DNA of 64,000 nucleotides from Pseudomonas sp. LP_7_YM (GCF_004364435.1 NZ_SOCT01000010.1:62001-126000), one strand, 5' to 3'. Shown: positions 9,074-19,242, counted from the first letter of the stretch. Translations and numbers: made by a program. Notes: generated by a model from the sequence alone, not told the origin.

Positions 9074-12000
9074 ACCTTTCACGGCTGTTTATCCGGCGTC
9101 CGGTAGCGACCCTGTTGCTCAGCCTGAGCATCACACTGGCCGGGATTCTGGGTTACACATTGCTGCCGGTGGCGCCGCTGCCCCAGGTGGATTTCCCTAC
9201 CATCATGGTCAGCGCCTCGCTGCCCGGGGCCAGCCCTGAAACCATGGCCGCCACGGTGGCCACGCCACTGGAGCGCAGTCTGGGTCAGATCGCCGGCATC
9301 ACCGAGATGACGTCCACCAGCAGCCAGGGATCCACCACGCTGATCCTGCAATTTGAACTGGACCGCGACATCAATGGCGCAGCCCGCGACGTGCAGGCGG
9401 CCATCAACGCCTCGCGCAGCCTACTGCCCAGTTCCATGCCGTCACTGCCCACTTACCGCAAGGCCAACCCTTCCGAGGCGCCGGTGTTGATGCTGGCGCT
9501 GACTTCATCGACCCGCAGCCCCGGTGAACTCTACGACCTGGCCTACAGCAAGCTGCAACAGAAAATCGCTCAGGTGAACGGCGTGGGCGAAGTGTCGGTG
9601 CGTGGGGGTGCGTTACCGGCCGTGCGCATCGATGTTCAGCCCAACCTGCTGAACCACGCAGGCATCTCGCTGGAGACAGTCCGCGAGGCGATCAATAACG
9701 CCACCAAGGCCAAGCCCAAAGGGATTCTGCAAGGGGAGGGGCAAAGTTGGGTGATCGACGGCAACGACCAGATCGACAAGGCCAGCGACTATCAGGCATT
9801 GGTGATCACCTACCGGAACGGCGCCGCCATACACTTGCGTGATGTAGCCAACGTCTACGATTCGGTGGAGGACACCTTCGTTGGCGGCTACTACAACGGC
9901 CAGCCCTCGGTGACTCTGGGCGTCACGCGCCAGGCCGGTGCCAACATGCTGCAGACCATCGACAGCATCAAGGCGCTGTTGCCTGAGTTGCAGCGGGAAA
10001 TTCCGGGTGATGTGCAACTGATCAGCGTCATCGACCGTGGCCCAACCGTGCGCTCGTCCTTGCACGACACCGAAGAAACGCTGCTGATTGCCACGCTGCT
10101 GGTGATCGCCGTGGTCTTCGTATTCCTGCGCAATCTGCGTGCAACCTTGATTCCGGCGGTGGTGCTACCTGTCTCGCTGATTGGCACGTGCTCGATCATG
10201 TACCTGCTGGGATATAGCCTGGACAACCTGTCCCTGATGGCGCTGATCATCTGCACCGGTTTCGTGGTCGACGATGCCATCGTCGTGCTGGAGAACATCG
10301 CGCGTTATCAGGAACAAGGCATGCGGCCGTTGCGGGCTGCGCTGATGGGCACCCGCGAGGTGGGGTTCACCGTACTGTCGATGACCCTGTCGCTGATTGC
10401 GGTGTTCATCCCCATCCTGCTGATGGGCAGCATTGTCGGTCGCCTGTTCCGCGAGTTTGCGGTGACCCTGAGCATTGCGCTGGGCCTGTCGATGATCGTG
10501 TCCCTGAGCTTGACGCCGGTGCTGTGCGTGCTGCTTTTGCGTCAGCCTGCTCACGACGCCCGCGAGCCGCGTCTATATCGCTGGATCGAGGCAGGGCTCG
10601 CGCGTATGCAGGGCGCCTATCTGAGGGCGCTTGCCTGGGTGATGCGCCATCGCTTGTTGACCCTGTTCAGCCTGCTGCTGACTGTGGGGCTCAACGTCTA
10701 CCTCTACGCCACCGTGCAGAAAGGTTTCTTCCCGGCGCAGGACACCGGCGTCTTGATGGGTGCTGTTCGCGCCGACCAGAACATTTCGTTCCAGGCACTC
10801 AAGCCGCATTTGCTGCAAATCGCTCATGACCTGGCCGCCGATCCCGATGTCGAGGCGGTAATGTCGTCCACCGGCAGCGGCAGGGCGGGGTCGCGCAACA
10901 CCGGTGATTTCTTTGTTCGGCTCAAGGACTACAAGCAGAGGACCAGCAGCGCCGCCGCAGTGGCCAACCGCCTGACCCGAGCGAACAACAAGGTGGCGGG
11001 CATCCAGGTATTTCTCATGCCCGCCGAAGACATTCGTGTAGGCGGGCGCAGTGCCAATGCCACCTACCAGTTCAGCCTGCAGGCCGATGACCTGGACCTG
11101 CTGCGCGTGTGGGAACCCAAGGTTGAGGCGGCGTTGCGCGCGTTGCCGCAACTGACCGGGATCGACTCGGACTCGCAGACCGGCGGCCAGGAGCTCAAGC
11201 TGCACATCGACCGCGCCGCCGCTGCGCGTCTGGGGGTGAGCGTCAGCGACATCGACAACCTGTTGAACAACGCTTACAGCCAGCGTCAGGTCGCGACCCT
11301 CTACAAGACGCTCAACCAATACCATGTGGTGATGGGACTGGACCCGGTCTACACCAGTGACTCGACGATGCTCGAGCGCATGTACGTGATCAACAGCGAC
11401 AACCAACAGGTGCCGCTGACCGCATTCGCCACCTTCAGCCCGGACAACGCTCCGCTGGCCGTGGCACATCAGGGACAGTCGGCCACCAGCACCATTGCCT
11501 TCAACCTTCAGGACGGCGTGTCCCTTGAGCAGGCCACCGCTGCCATCAACAACGCCGTTGACAAGGTTGGATTGCCGCGTGACATCCAGTTCGGTTTCGC
11601 TGGCACCGCCCAGGCCTATGCAGCGCTGGCGGCGAGCATGCCATGGCTGATCGCGGCGGCGTTGCTGGCGGTGTACATCGTGCTGGGGGTGTTGTACGAG
11701 AGCTATATCCACCCGCTGACCATCCTGTCGACCTTGCCGTCCGCGGGCGTCGGAGCGTTGTTGTTGCTCAAGGCGGTCAACATGCAGCTCACGGTCATCG
11801 CCTTGATCGGCATCCTGTTGCTGATCGGTATCGTCAAGAAGAACGCCATCATGATGATCGACTTCGCCCTGATGGCCGAGCGCGACCGCAAAATGCCCCC
11901 TGAGCAGGCGATCATCGAAGCCTGCCGCATGCGTTTCCGGCCCATCATGATGACCACCCTGGCGGCCTTTTTCGGCGCCTTGCCTTTGGCCTTGGGCAGC

Positions 12001-12177
12001 GGTGGCGATGCTGACTTGCGCAAGCCTTTGGGGGTCGCCATCGCAGGTGGCCTGGTGCTGAGCCAATTGCTGACGCTGTTCACCACCCCGGTGGTGTACC
12101 TCTATCTTGACCGCCTGAGCCGTGGCTCGCGGCGTTTCTGGCACACGTGTATTCGCCGCACCCATGTATCCGGCTGA
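9070..12177 (+). CDS. mdtC: RND multidrug efflux transporter MdtC
   Basis: A 1035-residue second RND permease of the MdtABC pump. It shares the opening LFIRRPVATLLL motif with MdtB and has the GFVVDDAIVVLENIARY proton-relay segment (about residues 397-413). The VKKNAIMMIDFAL motif and the TTLAAFFGALPLALGSGGDADLRKPLG region before the last helices also match. Length is normal and it lacks the Thr/Ser insert found in MdtB. It starts inside the mdtB stop and is followed after 15 bases by the outer-membrane factor, so all four genes form one operon. Confidence 0.93.
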   Translation: MNLSRLFIRRPVATLLLSLSITLAGILGYTLLPVAPLPQVDFPTIMVSASLPGASPETMAATVATPLERSLGQIAGITEMTSTSSQGSTTLILQFELDRDINGAARDVQAAINASRSLLPSSMPSLPTYRKANPSEAPVLMLALTSSTRSPGELYDLAYSKLQQKIAQVNGVGEVSVRGGALPAVRIDVQPNLLNHAGISLETVREAINNATKAKPKGILQGEGQSWVIDGNDQIDKASDYQALVITYRNGAAIHLRDVANVYDSVEDTFVGGYYNGQPSVTLGVTRQAGANMLQTIDSIKALLPELQREIPGDVQLISVIDRGPTVRSSLHDTEETLLIATLLVIAVVFVFLRNLRATLIPAVVLPVSLIGTCSIMYLLGYSLDNLSLMALIICTGFVVDDAIVVLENIARYQEQGMRPLRAALMGTREVGFTVLSMTLSLIAVFIPILLMGSIVGRLFREFAVTLSIALGLSMIVSLSLTPVLCVLLLRQPAHDAREPRLYRWIEAGLARMQGAYLRALAWVMRHRLLTLFSLLLTVGLNVYLYATVQKGFFPAQDTGVLMGAVRADQNISFQALKPHLLQIAHDLAADPDVEAVMSSTGSGRAGSRNTGDFFVRLKDYKQRTSSAAAVANRLTRANNKVAGIQVFLMPAEDIRVGGRSANATYQFSLQADDLDLLRVWEPKVEAALRALPQLTGIDSDSQTGGQELKLHIDRAAAARLGVSVSDIDNLLNNAYSQRQVATLYKTLNQYHVVMGLDPVYTSDSTMLERMYVINSDNQQVPLTAFATFSPDNAPLAVAHQGQSATSTIAFNLQDGVSLEQATAAINNAVDKVGLPRDIQFGFAGTAQAYAALAASMPWLIAAALLAVYIVLGVLYESYIHPLTILSTLPSAGVGALLLLKAVNMQLTVIALIGILLLIGIVKKNAIMMIDFALMAERDRKMPPEQAIIEACRMRFRPIMMTTLAAFFGALPLALGSGGDADLRKPLGVAIAGGLVLSQLLTLFTTPVVYLYLDRLSRGSRRFWHTCIRRTHVSG

Positions 12178-12192
12178 ATGAAGGTTGAATGA

Positions 12193-13617
12193 ATGAACAC
12201 TCTATTGCCGTCCCGCCTCTGCATCGCTTTGCTGCTGGCCTCCAGCCTTCTGGGAGGCTGCATGGTCGGGCCTGATTACCAGCGCCCGACTGCGCCGGTT
12301 TCTACTACGTTCAAAGAAGCCGAAGGCTGGAAAGCGGCAAACCCCCAGGACGAATTGCCCAAGGGCCCGTGGTGGGAGCTGTATCAGGACCCGCAGCTGA
12401 ACGCGCTGGTGGCGCAGGTGCAACTCAATAACCAGAACGTGGCGCTTTACGCCGCTCAGTACCTTCAGGCCCTGGCTCTGGTGCGCGAATCCCGCGCCGA
12501 GCAGTTGCCGACCCTCAGCGGCACTGCATCAAGCACGCGCAGCGAGACGGCCACAGGCTCGTCCTCCAGCACCAGCAGTGCCGCCGGGGTCAGAAAAGAA
12601 CACTCGGCCAGCCTGAGCCTCAGTTGGGAGGCCGACATCTGGGGCAAGCTGCGTCGCACGGTGGAAGAGGATCGTGCCAGCGCCCAGGCCAGCGCCGCAG
12701 ACCTTGCCAACGCCACCCTCAGCGCGCAGTCGTCCCTGGCTCAGGATTACTTCCAGTTGCGCCTGCTCGATCAACGGATTGCGCTGTACCGCGAGACCAT
12801 CACCGGTTACGAACGCTACCTGCACATCATCCAGAACAAATACGACGAGCAGATCTCTTCGCGGGCCGATCTGGCCACCGGCAAGACCCAACTGCAAAGC
12901 GCTCAGGCGTCGATGCTCGACCTGCAATGGCAACGCGCGCAATACGAGCACGCCATCGCCCTGCTGATCGGCAAGGCACCGGCCGATTTCGCGCTGGTGA
13001 GCGACCCGGCCTGGCAATACCACATTCCCACTGTGCCGCTGGGCGTGCCCAGCCGCCTGCTTGAACGCCGCCCGGACATCGCTGCGGCCGAACGTGCAAT
13101 GGCCGCCGCCAACGCCGCTGTCGGCGTCGCCACCGCCGCGTACTATCCAGACCTGACCCTCAGCGCCAGCGGTGGCTACCAAAGCTCGACCCTGAGCAAT
13201 CTGTTTTCCTTACCCAACCGCTTCTGGTCCATTGGCCCCAGCCTGACCGGCACCATCATCGACTTTGGTGCCACCCGCGCCAACGTGGAACAGGCCCGCC
13301 ACGCTTACGATGCGAGGGTCGCGACCTATCGGCAAACCGTACTGACCGGATTGGGCGAGGTTGAAGACTATCTGGTGGAATTGCGCACGCTGCAGCCGGA
13401 ACTAGAAGCGCGGCGTAACGCTGCACAGTCGGCGGAAGACTCGGCCTCTGTCAGCCGCGATCAATATGAAGCCGGGGTCATCGACTACCTGGACGTCGCC
13501 ACCACCCAGGCCACCAGCCTCAACGAACGCCAGACCCTGCTCAGCCTCGTTGCGACGCAGTTGGTCACCAGCGTGCAACTGCAAGCTGCGCTGGGTGGCT
13601 CCTGGTCGGGTGAGTAG
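12193..13617 (+). CDS. RND efflux outer-membrane factor lipoprotein (OprM/NodT family)
   Basis: A 474-residue TolC-like outer-membrane channel of the NodT/OprM family completing the MdtABC pump. The signal peptide ends in a lipobox LLGGC (Cys23), followed by MVGPDYQRP as in OprM proteins. Two OEP repeats are visible; the second includes RLLERRPDIAAAERAMAAAN (about 288-307). The first repeat carries a Ser/Thr-rich segment (about 112-135), as if the pump's genes share a taste for such linkers. OpmB is the likely name by context, but I do not assign it. Confidence 0.88.
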   Translation: MNTLLPSRLCIALLLASSLLGGCMVGPDYQRPTAPVSTTFKEAEGWKAANPQDELPKGPWWELYQDPQLNALVAQVQLNNQNVALYAAQYLQALALVRESRAEQLPTLSGTASSTRSETATGSSSSTSSAAGVRKEHSASLSLSWEADIWGKLRRTVEEDRASAQASAADLANATLSAQSSLAQDYFQLRLLDQRIALYRETITGYERYLHIIQNKYDEQISSRADLATGKTQLQSAQASMLDLQWQRAQYEHAIALLIGKAPADFALVSDPAWQYHIPTVPLGVPSRLLERRPDIAAAERAMAAANAAVGVATAAYYPDLTLSASGGYQSSTLSNLFSLPNRFWSIGPSLTGTIIDFGATRANVEQARHAYDARVATYRQTVLTGLGEVEDYLVELRTLQPELEARRNAAQSAEDSASVSRDQYEAGVIDYLDVATTQATSLNERQTLLSLVATQLVTSVQLQAALGGSWSGE

Positions 13618-13724
13618 GGTGTTCCCAATGGCCCTGGCCTGGCCTGGGCTGGTTGCCGGAGTACCCAACATCACCGTGATGTCAGTCAGCGGGTGATTTG
13701 CAGGGTTTTTCTGATTTTCGCGAT

Positions 13725-13788
13725 CTGGGTAACCCTCGACGAACGCGCTGCCTGGAAGCGCGGCCCCGCCCAACACCACTCAGGATGA
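13725..13788 (+). pseudogene. BRO-N gene fragment
   Basis: The stretch around 13732-13759 matches the intact BRO-N gene at 19733-19761 in 27 of about 29 bases (core CCCTCGACGAACGCGC, then CCTGGAAGC). In the same reading frame it would encode LDERAAWK, against LDERATWK in the intact protein. The frame ends at a TGA near 13786 after unrelated sequence. It is a short leftover of a BRO-N gene just upstream of avrE, in the same orientation as the intact copy downstream of avrE. Confidence 0.4.
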
Positions 13789-14035
13789 CTTTATCGAACA
13801 GGCTCTGTTCAGAAGGACTCATCGCCGCGAAGTGCTCGAAGCTGACGCGACCCCGCTTGCCATACAGTGTTTGGTGCTCGCGCTATGGCCTCAAGTTGAT
13901 ATCGGTTCTCGGCGCCATGCGCCACTCCGTACCTGGGGTAACATCAATGTGCGCCTGCATCGTGGAACCGTCTTCGAGCTCCAGCCACTCACTCATGATG
14001 AGGATAAGGATTCAGGTAGTTACTCATGTTGACCC
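13787..14035 (+). pseudogene. Unidentified open-frame fragment upstream of avrE
   Basis: A frame open for 82 codons follows the BRO-N fragment and stops at 14033-14035, overlapping the avrE start codon region. It has no good start; GTG 13832 is possible. It is not similar to anything I recognise and in particular does not resemble the AvrF/ShcE chaperone. The avrE hrp box lies inside it, so at least the 3' part must serve as promoter DNA. It may be a gene remnant or a chance frame. Confidence 0.2.
13964..13991 (+). promoter_or_regulatory. hrp box (HrpL-dependent promoter) of avrE
   Basis: GGAACC at 13964-13969, 15 bases, then CCACTCA at 13985-13991. This matches the P. syringae hrp-box consensus GGAACC-N15/16-CCACNNA at every fixed base. 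It ends 34 bases before the avrE start codon, so avrE should be transcribed by the HrpL sigma factor under type III secretion inducing conditions. Confidence 0.92.
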
Positions 14036-17000
14036 CCGTCACGCGACCTACAACGACTGCGGTCACTAGCAGCGCTCCATCCCTGGACGAGGGTGCGAGC
14101 ACTCTGACCCAACGTCCCGCCGTCCCGCCCCGGATGGCCGCTGGCAGCTCATCGTTAGCGACGGTCGGGCGCAGTGCCAGCGTGGATATGTCTTCCGCCC
14201 GCCAGCGTCGTGGCCAGGACGCGCACAATCTACCGCGCTCGATAAGGCCTACCCAATCGGCACCAGGTTTGGGCGCCTCGCCGGGATCGGATCTGAACGC
14301 AGCGCTAGGGTTTTTGACCGACCGCATGGAGGCGCCTGATCACGGTGCATCACTTGAGCAGATGATGGAGGCGCCCACGCCCAGCGGCCTGTCAACGCGT
14401 TCGACCAACAGCCCACTGCGCCAGCAGTTGCTGGAGGCCACCACCCCAAGCACCATGCTCGATCAATTGACCGATCGCATGGAGGCCGACAGCGAGCCAG
14501 CGTCCCTCATGCAGAGGCTCAAGCAGCCGGCAGATGACCCTGGCCGTTCGCAGCGCACCGGACTCAGTCCCATTCGCCAACAGTTGGAAAGGCTCGGGCG
14601 GGCACCGCCAGCGCCGAAGCCTGCGGACGCGATGGCAACGACTGCGCCGCTGACCGCGCCAACCATGACGATGAGCCTGCGCGATCAACAGTTGCAGATG
14701 GGTACCACGCCGCTGGATAACCTGATGAAAGCGGTTATGGGCAAACCTGAGAACCGCTTTCAGTTGCTCGATCAGCAGCATCATCTGCTGCTCGACACGG
14801 CAAACCGGTTACTGCACGCCCATGCCGGCCCCGGCGCAATCACCGTGCTTAAGGCGAGCGTCCCATTGAGCAGCCGGATGCCACCGGAAAACGGTCATTT
14901 GAGCGTTGGCGGCAATGGCATTCAGGTCGGGCGCAACGCGGTGTCAGCCACTGGCACCGGCCTGAAACTGCCGGAGTCCGGGCTGCAGGCGCAGATCAGC
15001 GGTGTGCATCAGGGGCACGGTAAACATTGGCGCACGGAGGACAAGAAGCTCTATCAACTGACCGCTGCGGGCTGGGAGGCGAAAGACGCCGACCGCGATT
15101 ACAGCAGCCTGCACAGCCTGGGTCGGGATGCTGTTTATGGCATCGATGATTCCGGCAAGGTTCGCCCGCTGCAACACCCGCAACAACCCCTGGCCTTTGT
15201 GCACAAGGCCAGCGACGTGGCCATGACAGCTCGCGGCGAGCATCTGGCGATCACCAAACAGGACGATACCTTCAACATCGAAGTGTTAAAGAGCGGCGCT
15301 GCCAGCCAGGTTCAACCGTTCGACATCGCCGGACGAACCGCCCCGCTGGGCAGTGGCGACGCACCCAAGGCATTGGCCGTTGCGGGCGGCAGCGTTTTTG
15401 TCGCCACCGCCAACGGCAAATTGTTGAGCGCCGACCTGAAACGCCAGCCCTTGCGTTTCAGCCCGGTTCGCGACCAGCCGTCGCTGACCACGGCGCTTGG
15501 CGCACATCGCTTCACCGGGTTATTCACAGACAGCAACGGCACGTTGTACGCCAAGGTCAAAGGCGCCAACGGTCAGGAGCATGCCTGTCCGATGCAGGAT
15601 GGCAGCCAGACCAGACCTGCCTTCCAGCCCGGCTGGAACATGACGCAGGCCATGAGGCTGGACAGTCGCCGGGGTCTGCCCGGCAACACGCCCGAGGCCC
15701 ACGAACAATTGCACTTGCCCAACGGCAGCATTGCCGCGCGTGACCAACAACTGATGGTGCTGGATACCCGCACGGGCCTGTGGAAAAAAGCAAAAGAGAA
15801 AGACCTGCAAGACGTGCAGATCGGTCAGGACAAGAACGCCTACATCGTGACCAAGGAGGGCGAGGTCAAGCCGCTGGTGGTCAATCAGCAATCGGCCAGC
15901 CATCAGTTCAACGACGGGCCGGATCTCAATCTGCCGGGGCGCACCACCGAGATCAAGGCCGGCTCGCCAATGCCAGGGCTTGGGGGAATCAAGGCGGAAA
16001 AGATCGCGGTGCTCAATGATCAGCGCTTTGTCACCCTGAGCGAAGGCAAGCTGCGCGTGCATGATCAAAAGCGTCCCCTGCATCAATTGCCCGCAACGCC
16101 GGGAGACGCAGCGATCACCTCCCTGGCCACTGGCGGCAAGGATCTGTTCGTCATGTCTGGCAACAAGATTCATCGCATGGACGGCGCAACATGGGCTTCG
16201 AACGACATCACGCCACGCGCGGTAGACGCTTGGCACGAGGTCGCCCTCGCAGGCCTGGATGGCCGTCAGGTGACGCAGTTGCGCACGGGCAGCGAAGGGC
16301 AGGTGCTGGCCAAGACGGCTGAAGGCGAATTCACGTTGAAGGGTCAGACCTGGCAACGCGCTGTCGACAGCCCGGCCAGGTCGCAGTCCAGTCATGCAAG
16401 CTTCGGCGCGCTGAAGCATCGTGAAGAACTGTTTGGAGTGCCCACGGTGGGGCACCTTTCCAAACTCAACCCGACTGCCAAGTTTGATACCACGGTGTTT
16501 GGCCGTGGCAACGCCCAACAGCTACACGCCAAGGAACTGGCCCCGACGCAGATGGGGTTCCTCAAGGCCCACCTGTTACCCAGCCGCCTCTTCAAAACGC
16601 CGGCAATGCTCAAGGTCGCCGGAGATTACGTCGAGCATAAATACCGGGGACGCGCCGGTCTAAGCGAGGTTTATAAGGCGCAAGAAGATGCGCTGGCAGC
16701 TTTCGATGCGCTCAGGGCAACGCAACAGCAAACTGACAGCCACGCACAGTTGCCGACGCACCATTTCGACGAACGAATTCGCGCTCTCAAGACCCAACAT
16801 GACGACCCTGCCACTCAGGAGCTTGTGCAGCTGTTCGAGTGGCTGAGCAAAGAGGTCAGCGACAGTATTCATTTGCAGCTGCGCACGCTGGGAGAGCATT
16901 CACCCGGCATCGGCTTGAGTACCGCCAATCCGTTGAAGCTCAACAGCGGCCCGAATCCTGACTATCGGCCGTCTTCGCGACAGCAGGACAATCTTGTCGA

Positions 17001-19242
17001 ACAGATGCATGGCGCGCTGCGGGGCATAGGGCTGCCGCGCGATAACCCCGCTCGCAAATTGCTCGACCAGATGAGATCGAATCAGGTGGTGATCGAACGC
17101 TCGTCCGCCAAGCTACCGGGCAGTCGTCGCGATGCTCACGACAACATGTCGCTGGTTAAAGCGCGGTTGGCGCATGACGCTGTGTTGTTAAACAACATCA
17201 ACAACCACCTGACGAGCCTGGAAAGTGATTTGGCTGCCGGGGCTGCAACGCCAGTCGACGCCGGCGCCCAGCCGGATCGATTGCCAACCGTTGCCCGCCA
17301 GCTGGCGGAACTGCACAACACGCAGTGGGGCAATAACCAACTCAAGCAACTGACGGACGCAGGCTTCAATAATCACACGCAACTGGAAGCCGACTACGAC
17401 GCACTCAAGAGCATTCTCAAGTACCTGCGCAAAGAACATCACCCGGTGTCGATGAACCTACGTCAGGGATTGGAGACCAATCAGGCCGGTATCGGCCAGA
17501 AGTTGCTGGCGGCAATCCGCGAGCTGGAGCCAAGGGAAAACATCAAGATCAACCGGGTCTATAGCGGTGGCGGGGCGGCGACGATGGGTTTCGACGCGGG
17601 CATCGCTGTGTTGGGTCCGCGACTGAGCGTCGATCCCGAGCGCACCTATGCCTTGACCATCACGCGCTTCGACCGAGGTGTGAAAGTGACAATCGGTCGC
17701 GACGGCGCGCTCACACTAGGGACTTCATTGATAGCAGGCGGTGTGGCCACCGGCAAAAACGCCGGTAACGCTGGCAACGTTCCCGGCAGCACCGAGGTCC
17801 ATCAGTCCAGCTCCGTGGGTGATCACCAGAAACACATGACGGTTGGCGGGCGTTTCGGTGGCTCGGTGGACATCAAGAACAAGTTCACCCAGACCCAGGC
17901 GCTGAGCTTCTTCGTGCGTGAGGATGAAATGGACGCTTTCATTGCCGACCTCACCTCTGCTCCGCTCAACAGCAGCAAGGCCTCGAGAGCGAACGGTTTG
18001 CGACCGATGTCGCTGATCGAGCGCGGGGTCGAGCACGAAGTGCGAACCGGGCAGAAATACAATCTCGACGTCCAAACCACAGCAGCGGCAGAGTTTCGCG
18101 TCAGTCTCGGGCAGACCAAAGCCAAGCCGGTCTCCGGCTTCATGCGCTTTGGTGCCGGTCTGGTCGCGACCCAGAACCTGCTCGGCGTGGAACGTCAGCG
18201 CACAGCAGGTCGCGGAGACGATGGGCTCAACACCAGAATCAGCAGCGATAATCGTCCGCGTTTTCTCGAGCAGACCAAGCTCAACGGTTATGCGCGGCTG
18301 TTCGACACGGCATTCGTCGCCCAGCCTGCCGGCGCTTTTGTGTCAGGCGGTATTCCCATGGGTATCAGCGCCAGTCTGGTACTGAACTCCAAGACCGGGA
18401 AGTCCTTTGATTCAAGGTTCAAGGCCGCTTTACCACCGCAGCAGAGTGAAGTGGATGCGCTGGAAAAGAGCCTGAAGGAGGCGTTCCCCGACATCAAGGC
18501 GCCGGGCGAGGCCGACGAAGCAGAGAAACCGGACCCACTGAAGCGCTTTGATGCGCTGAACACAGCTTATGGGCAGGCGTCCCGGACCGAGGACGACAGT
18601 CAGTACGCGGCGTTGAAAAGCCTGAGACAGATGGAGCGTCAGATCACTGCAGCGAAAAATGGCGGCGTGCTAATGACGATGATGGACATGACCGTGACCC
18701 ATAACAACATCAGACGAGTTGGCTCGGCGAGCAATACCAAACGTGCTGTCGACTGGACGACTCAGTGTTTCCGTGAAGGTCATCAAGGCAACGCGGAAAT
18801 CATCCAGGACCTCATGGCCAAGGATCCGCAGCTAAAATCGCTGCTCGACACCTTGCAGAGAGGCACAGGGACGCGAGCTGAAGTCATTCTGGAATTGAAC
18901 GACGAGATCAAGGAACAGATCGAAAAAGCCGCAGCCAACGGCACCCTTGACGATGAGGAGCTCAAGCGGCTAGTCACCGACCGCAAGAACCTGCGCATCA
19001 GCAGCATCGCAGTGTTCAAGGCGGTGACCAAGGAGGATTCATTTGTGCTTCCCACGCCGTGGGTTAACTACAGTAGCAGTAGCTCCCTGGCCATGGAGCG
19101 TCTGCAAGGGGAGGTGAATTTCGACTACGGCAAGAACCAGCTCGAACCCAAGTCCTTTAAGCTCAAAGGCGAGCGAGTGCCGAGCGATGACGCTTCGGCC
19201 AAAGTTATGGGCTCGCAGGGGGAGAACTGGACGCCAGCGTGA
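14026..19242 (+). CDS. avrE: AvrE-family type III effector
   Basis: A 1738-residue AvrE/DspE/WtsE-family effector, slightly shorter than the roughly 1800-residue forms known from P. syringae. Family members act inside plant cells as water/solute-permeable membrane channels and promote apoplast water-soaking. The N-terminus (first 20 residues without Asp or Glu, Ser/Thr/Pro-rich) fits a type III secretion signal. Residues 90-190 repeat short motifs: LTDRMEA at 97 and 148, SPLRQQLLE at 129 and SPIRQQLER at 181. A beta-propeller-like region with many short G/W-containing strands spans about 290-800. A WxxxE motif (WLSKE) is at residues 939-943. It has its own hrp box; no AvrF chaperone gene lies beside it. 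The name refers to the family; the chaperone and C-terminal signal were not verified. Confidence 0.92.
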   Translation: MLTPVTRPTTTAVTSSAPSLDEGASTLTQRPAVPPRMAAGSSSLATVGRSASVDMSSARQRRGQDAHNLPRSIRPTQSAPGLGASPGSDLNAALGFLTDRMEAPDHGASLEQMMEAPTPSGLSTRSTNSPLRQQLLEATTPSTMLDQLTDRMEADSEPASLMQRLKQPADDPGRSQRTGLSPIRQQLERLGRAPPAPKPADAMATTAPLTAPTMTMSLRDQQLQMGTTPLDNLMKAVMGKPENRFQLLDQQHHLLLDTANRLLHAHAGPGAITVLKASVPLSSRMPPENGHLSVGGNGIQVGRNAVSATGTGLKLPESGLQAQISGVHQGHGKHWRTEDKKLYQLTAAGWEAKDADRDYSSLHSLGRDAVYGIDDSGKVRPLQHPQQPLAFVHKASDVAMTARGEHLAITKQDDTFNIEVLKSGAASQVQPFDIAGRTAPLGSGDAPKALAVAGGSVFVATANGKLLSADLKRQPLRFSPVRDQPSLTTALGAHRFTGLFTDSNGTLYAKVKGANGQEHACPMQDGSQTRPAFQPGWNMTQAMRLDSRRGLPGNTPEAHEQLHLPNGSIAARDQQLMVLDTRTGLWKKAKEKDLQDVQIGQDKNAYIVTKEGEVKPLVVNQQSASHQFNDGPDLNLPGRTTEIKAGSPMPGLGGIKAEKIAVLNDQRFVTLSEGKLRVHDQKRPLHQLPATPGDAAITSLATGGKDLFVMSGNKIHRMDGATWASNDITPRAVDAWHEVALAGLDGRQVTQLRTGSEGQVLAKTAEGEFTLKGQTWQRAVDSPARSQSSHASFGALKHREELFGVPTVGHLSKLNPTAKFDTTVFGRGNAQQLHAKELAPTQMGFLKAHLLPSRLFKTPAMLKVAGDYVEHKYRGRAGLSEVYKAQEDALAAFDALRATQQQTDSHAQLPTHHFDERIRALKTQHDDPATQELVQLFEWLSKEVSDSIHLQLRTLGEHSPGIGLSTANPLKLNSGPNPDYRPSSRQQDNLVEQMHGALRGIGLPRDNPARKLLDQMRSNQVVIERSSAKLPGSRRDAHDNMSLVKARLAHDAVLLNNINNHLTSLESDLAAGAATPVDAGAQPDRLPTVARQLAELHNTQWGNNQLKQLTDAGFNNHTQLEADYDALKSILKYLRKEHHPVSMNLRQGLETNQAGIGQKLLAAIRELEPRENIKINRVYSGGGAATMGFDAGIAVLGPRLSVDPERTYALTITRFDRGVKVTIGRDGALTLGTSLIAGGVATGKNAGNAGNVPGSTEVHQSSSVGDHQKHMTVGGRFGGSVDIKNKFTQTQALSFFVREDEMDAFIADLTSAPLNSSKASRANGLRPMSLIERGVEHEVRTGQKYNLDVQTTAAAEFRVSLGQTKAKPVSGFMRFGAGLVATQNLLGVERQRTAGRGDDGLNTRISSDNRPRFLEQTKLNGYARLFDTAFVAQPAGAFVSGGIPMGISASLVLNSKTGKSFDSRFKAALPPQQSEVDALEKSLKEAFPDIKAPGEADEAEKPDPLKRFDALNTAYGQASRTEDDSQYAALKSLRQMERQITAAKNGGVLMTMMDMTVTHNNIRRVGSASNTKRAVDWTTQCFREGHQGNAEIIQDLMAKDPQLKSLLDTLQRGTGTRAEVILELNDEIKEQIEKAAANGTLDDEELKRLVTDRKNLRISSIAVFKAVTKEDSFVLPTPWVNYSSSSSLAMERLQGEVNFDYGKNQLEPKSFKLKGERVPSDDASAKVMGSQGENWTPA

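Noticed and set aside
10573..12165. Long minus-strand open frame opposite mdtC
   Set aside because: Same reason: repetitive Gln/Arg/His composition, complete overlap with a real RND transporter.
15520..16518. 332-codon minus-strand frame inside avrE
   Set aside because: No start signal or recognisable motif; fully inside the effector gene.
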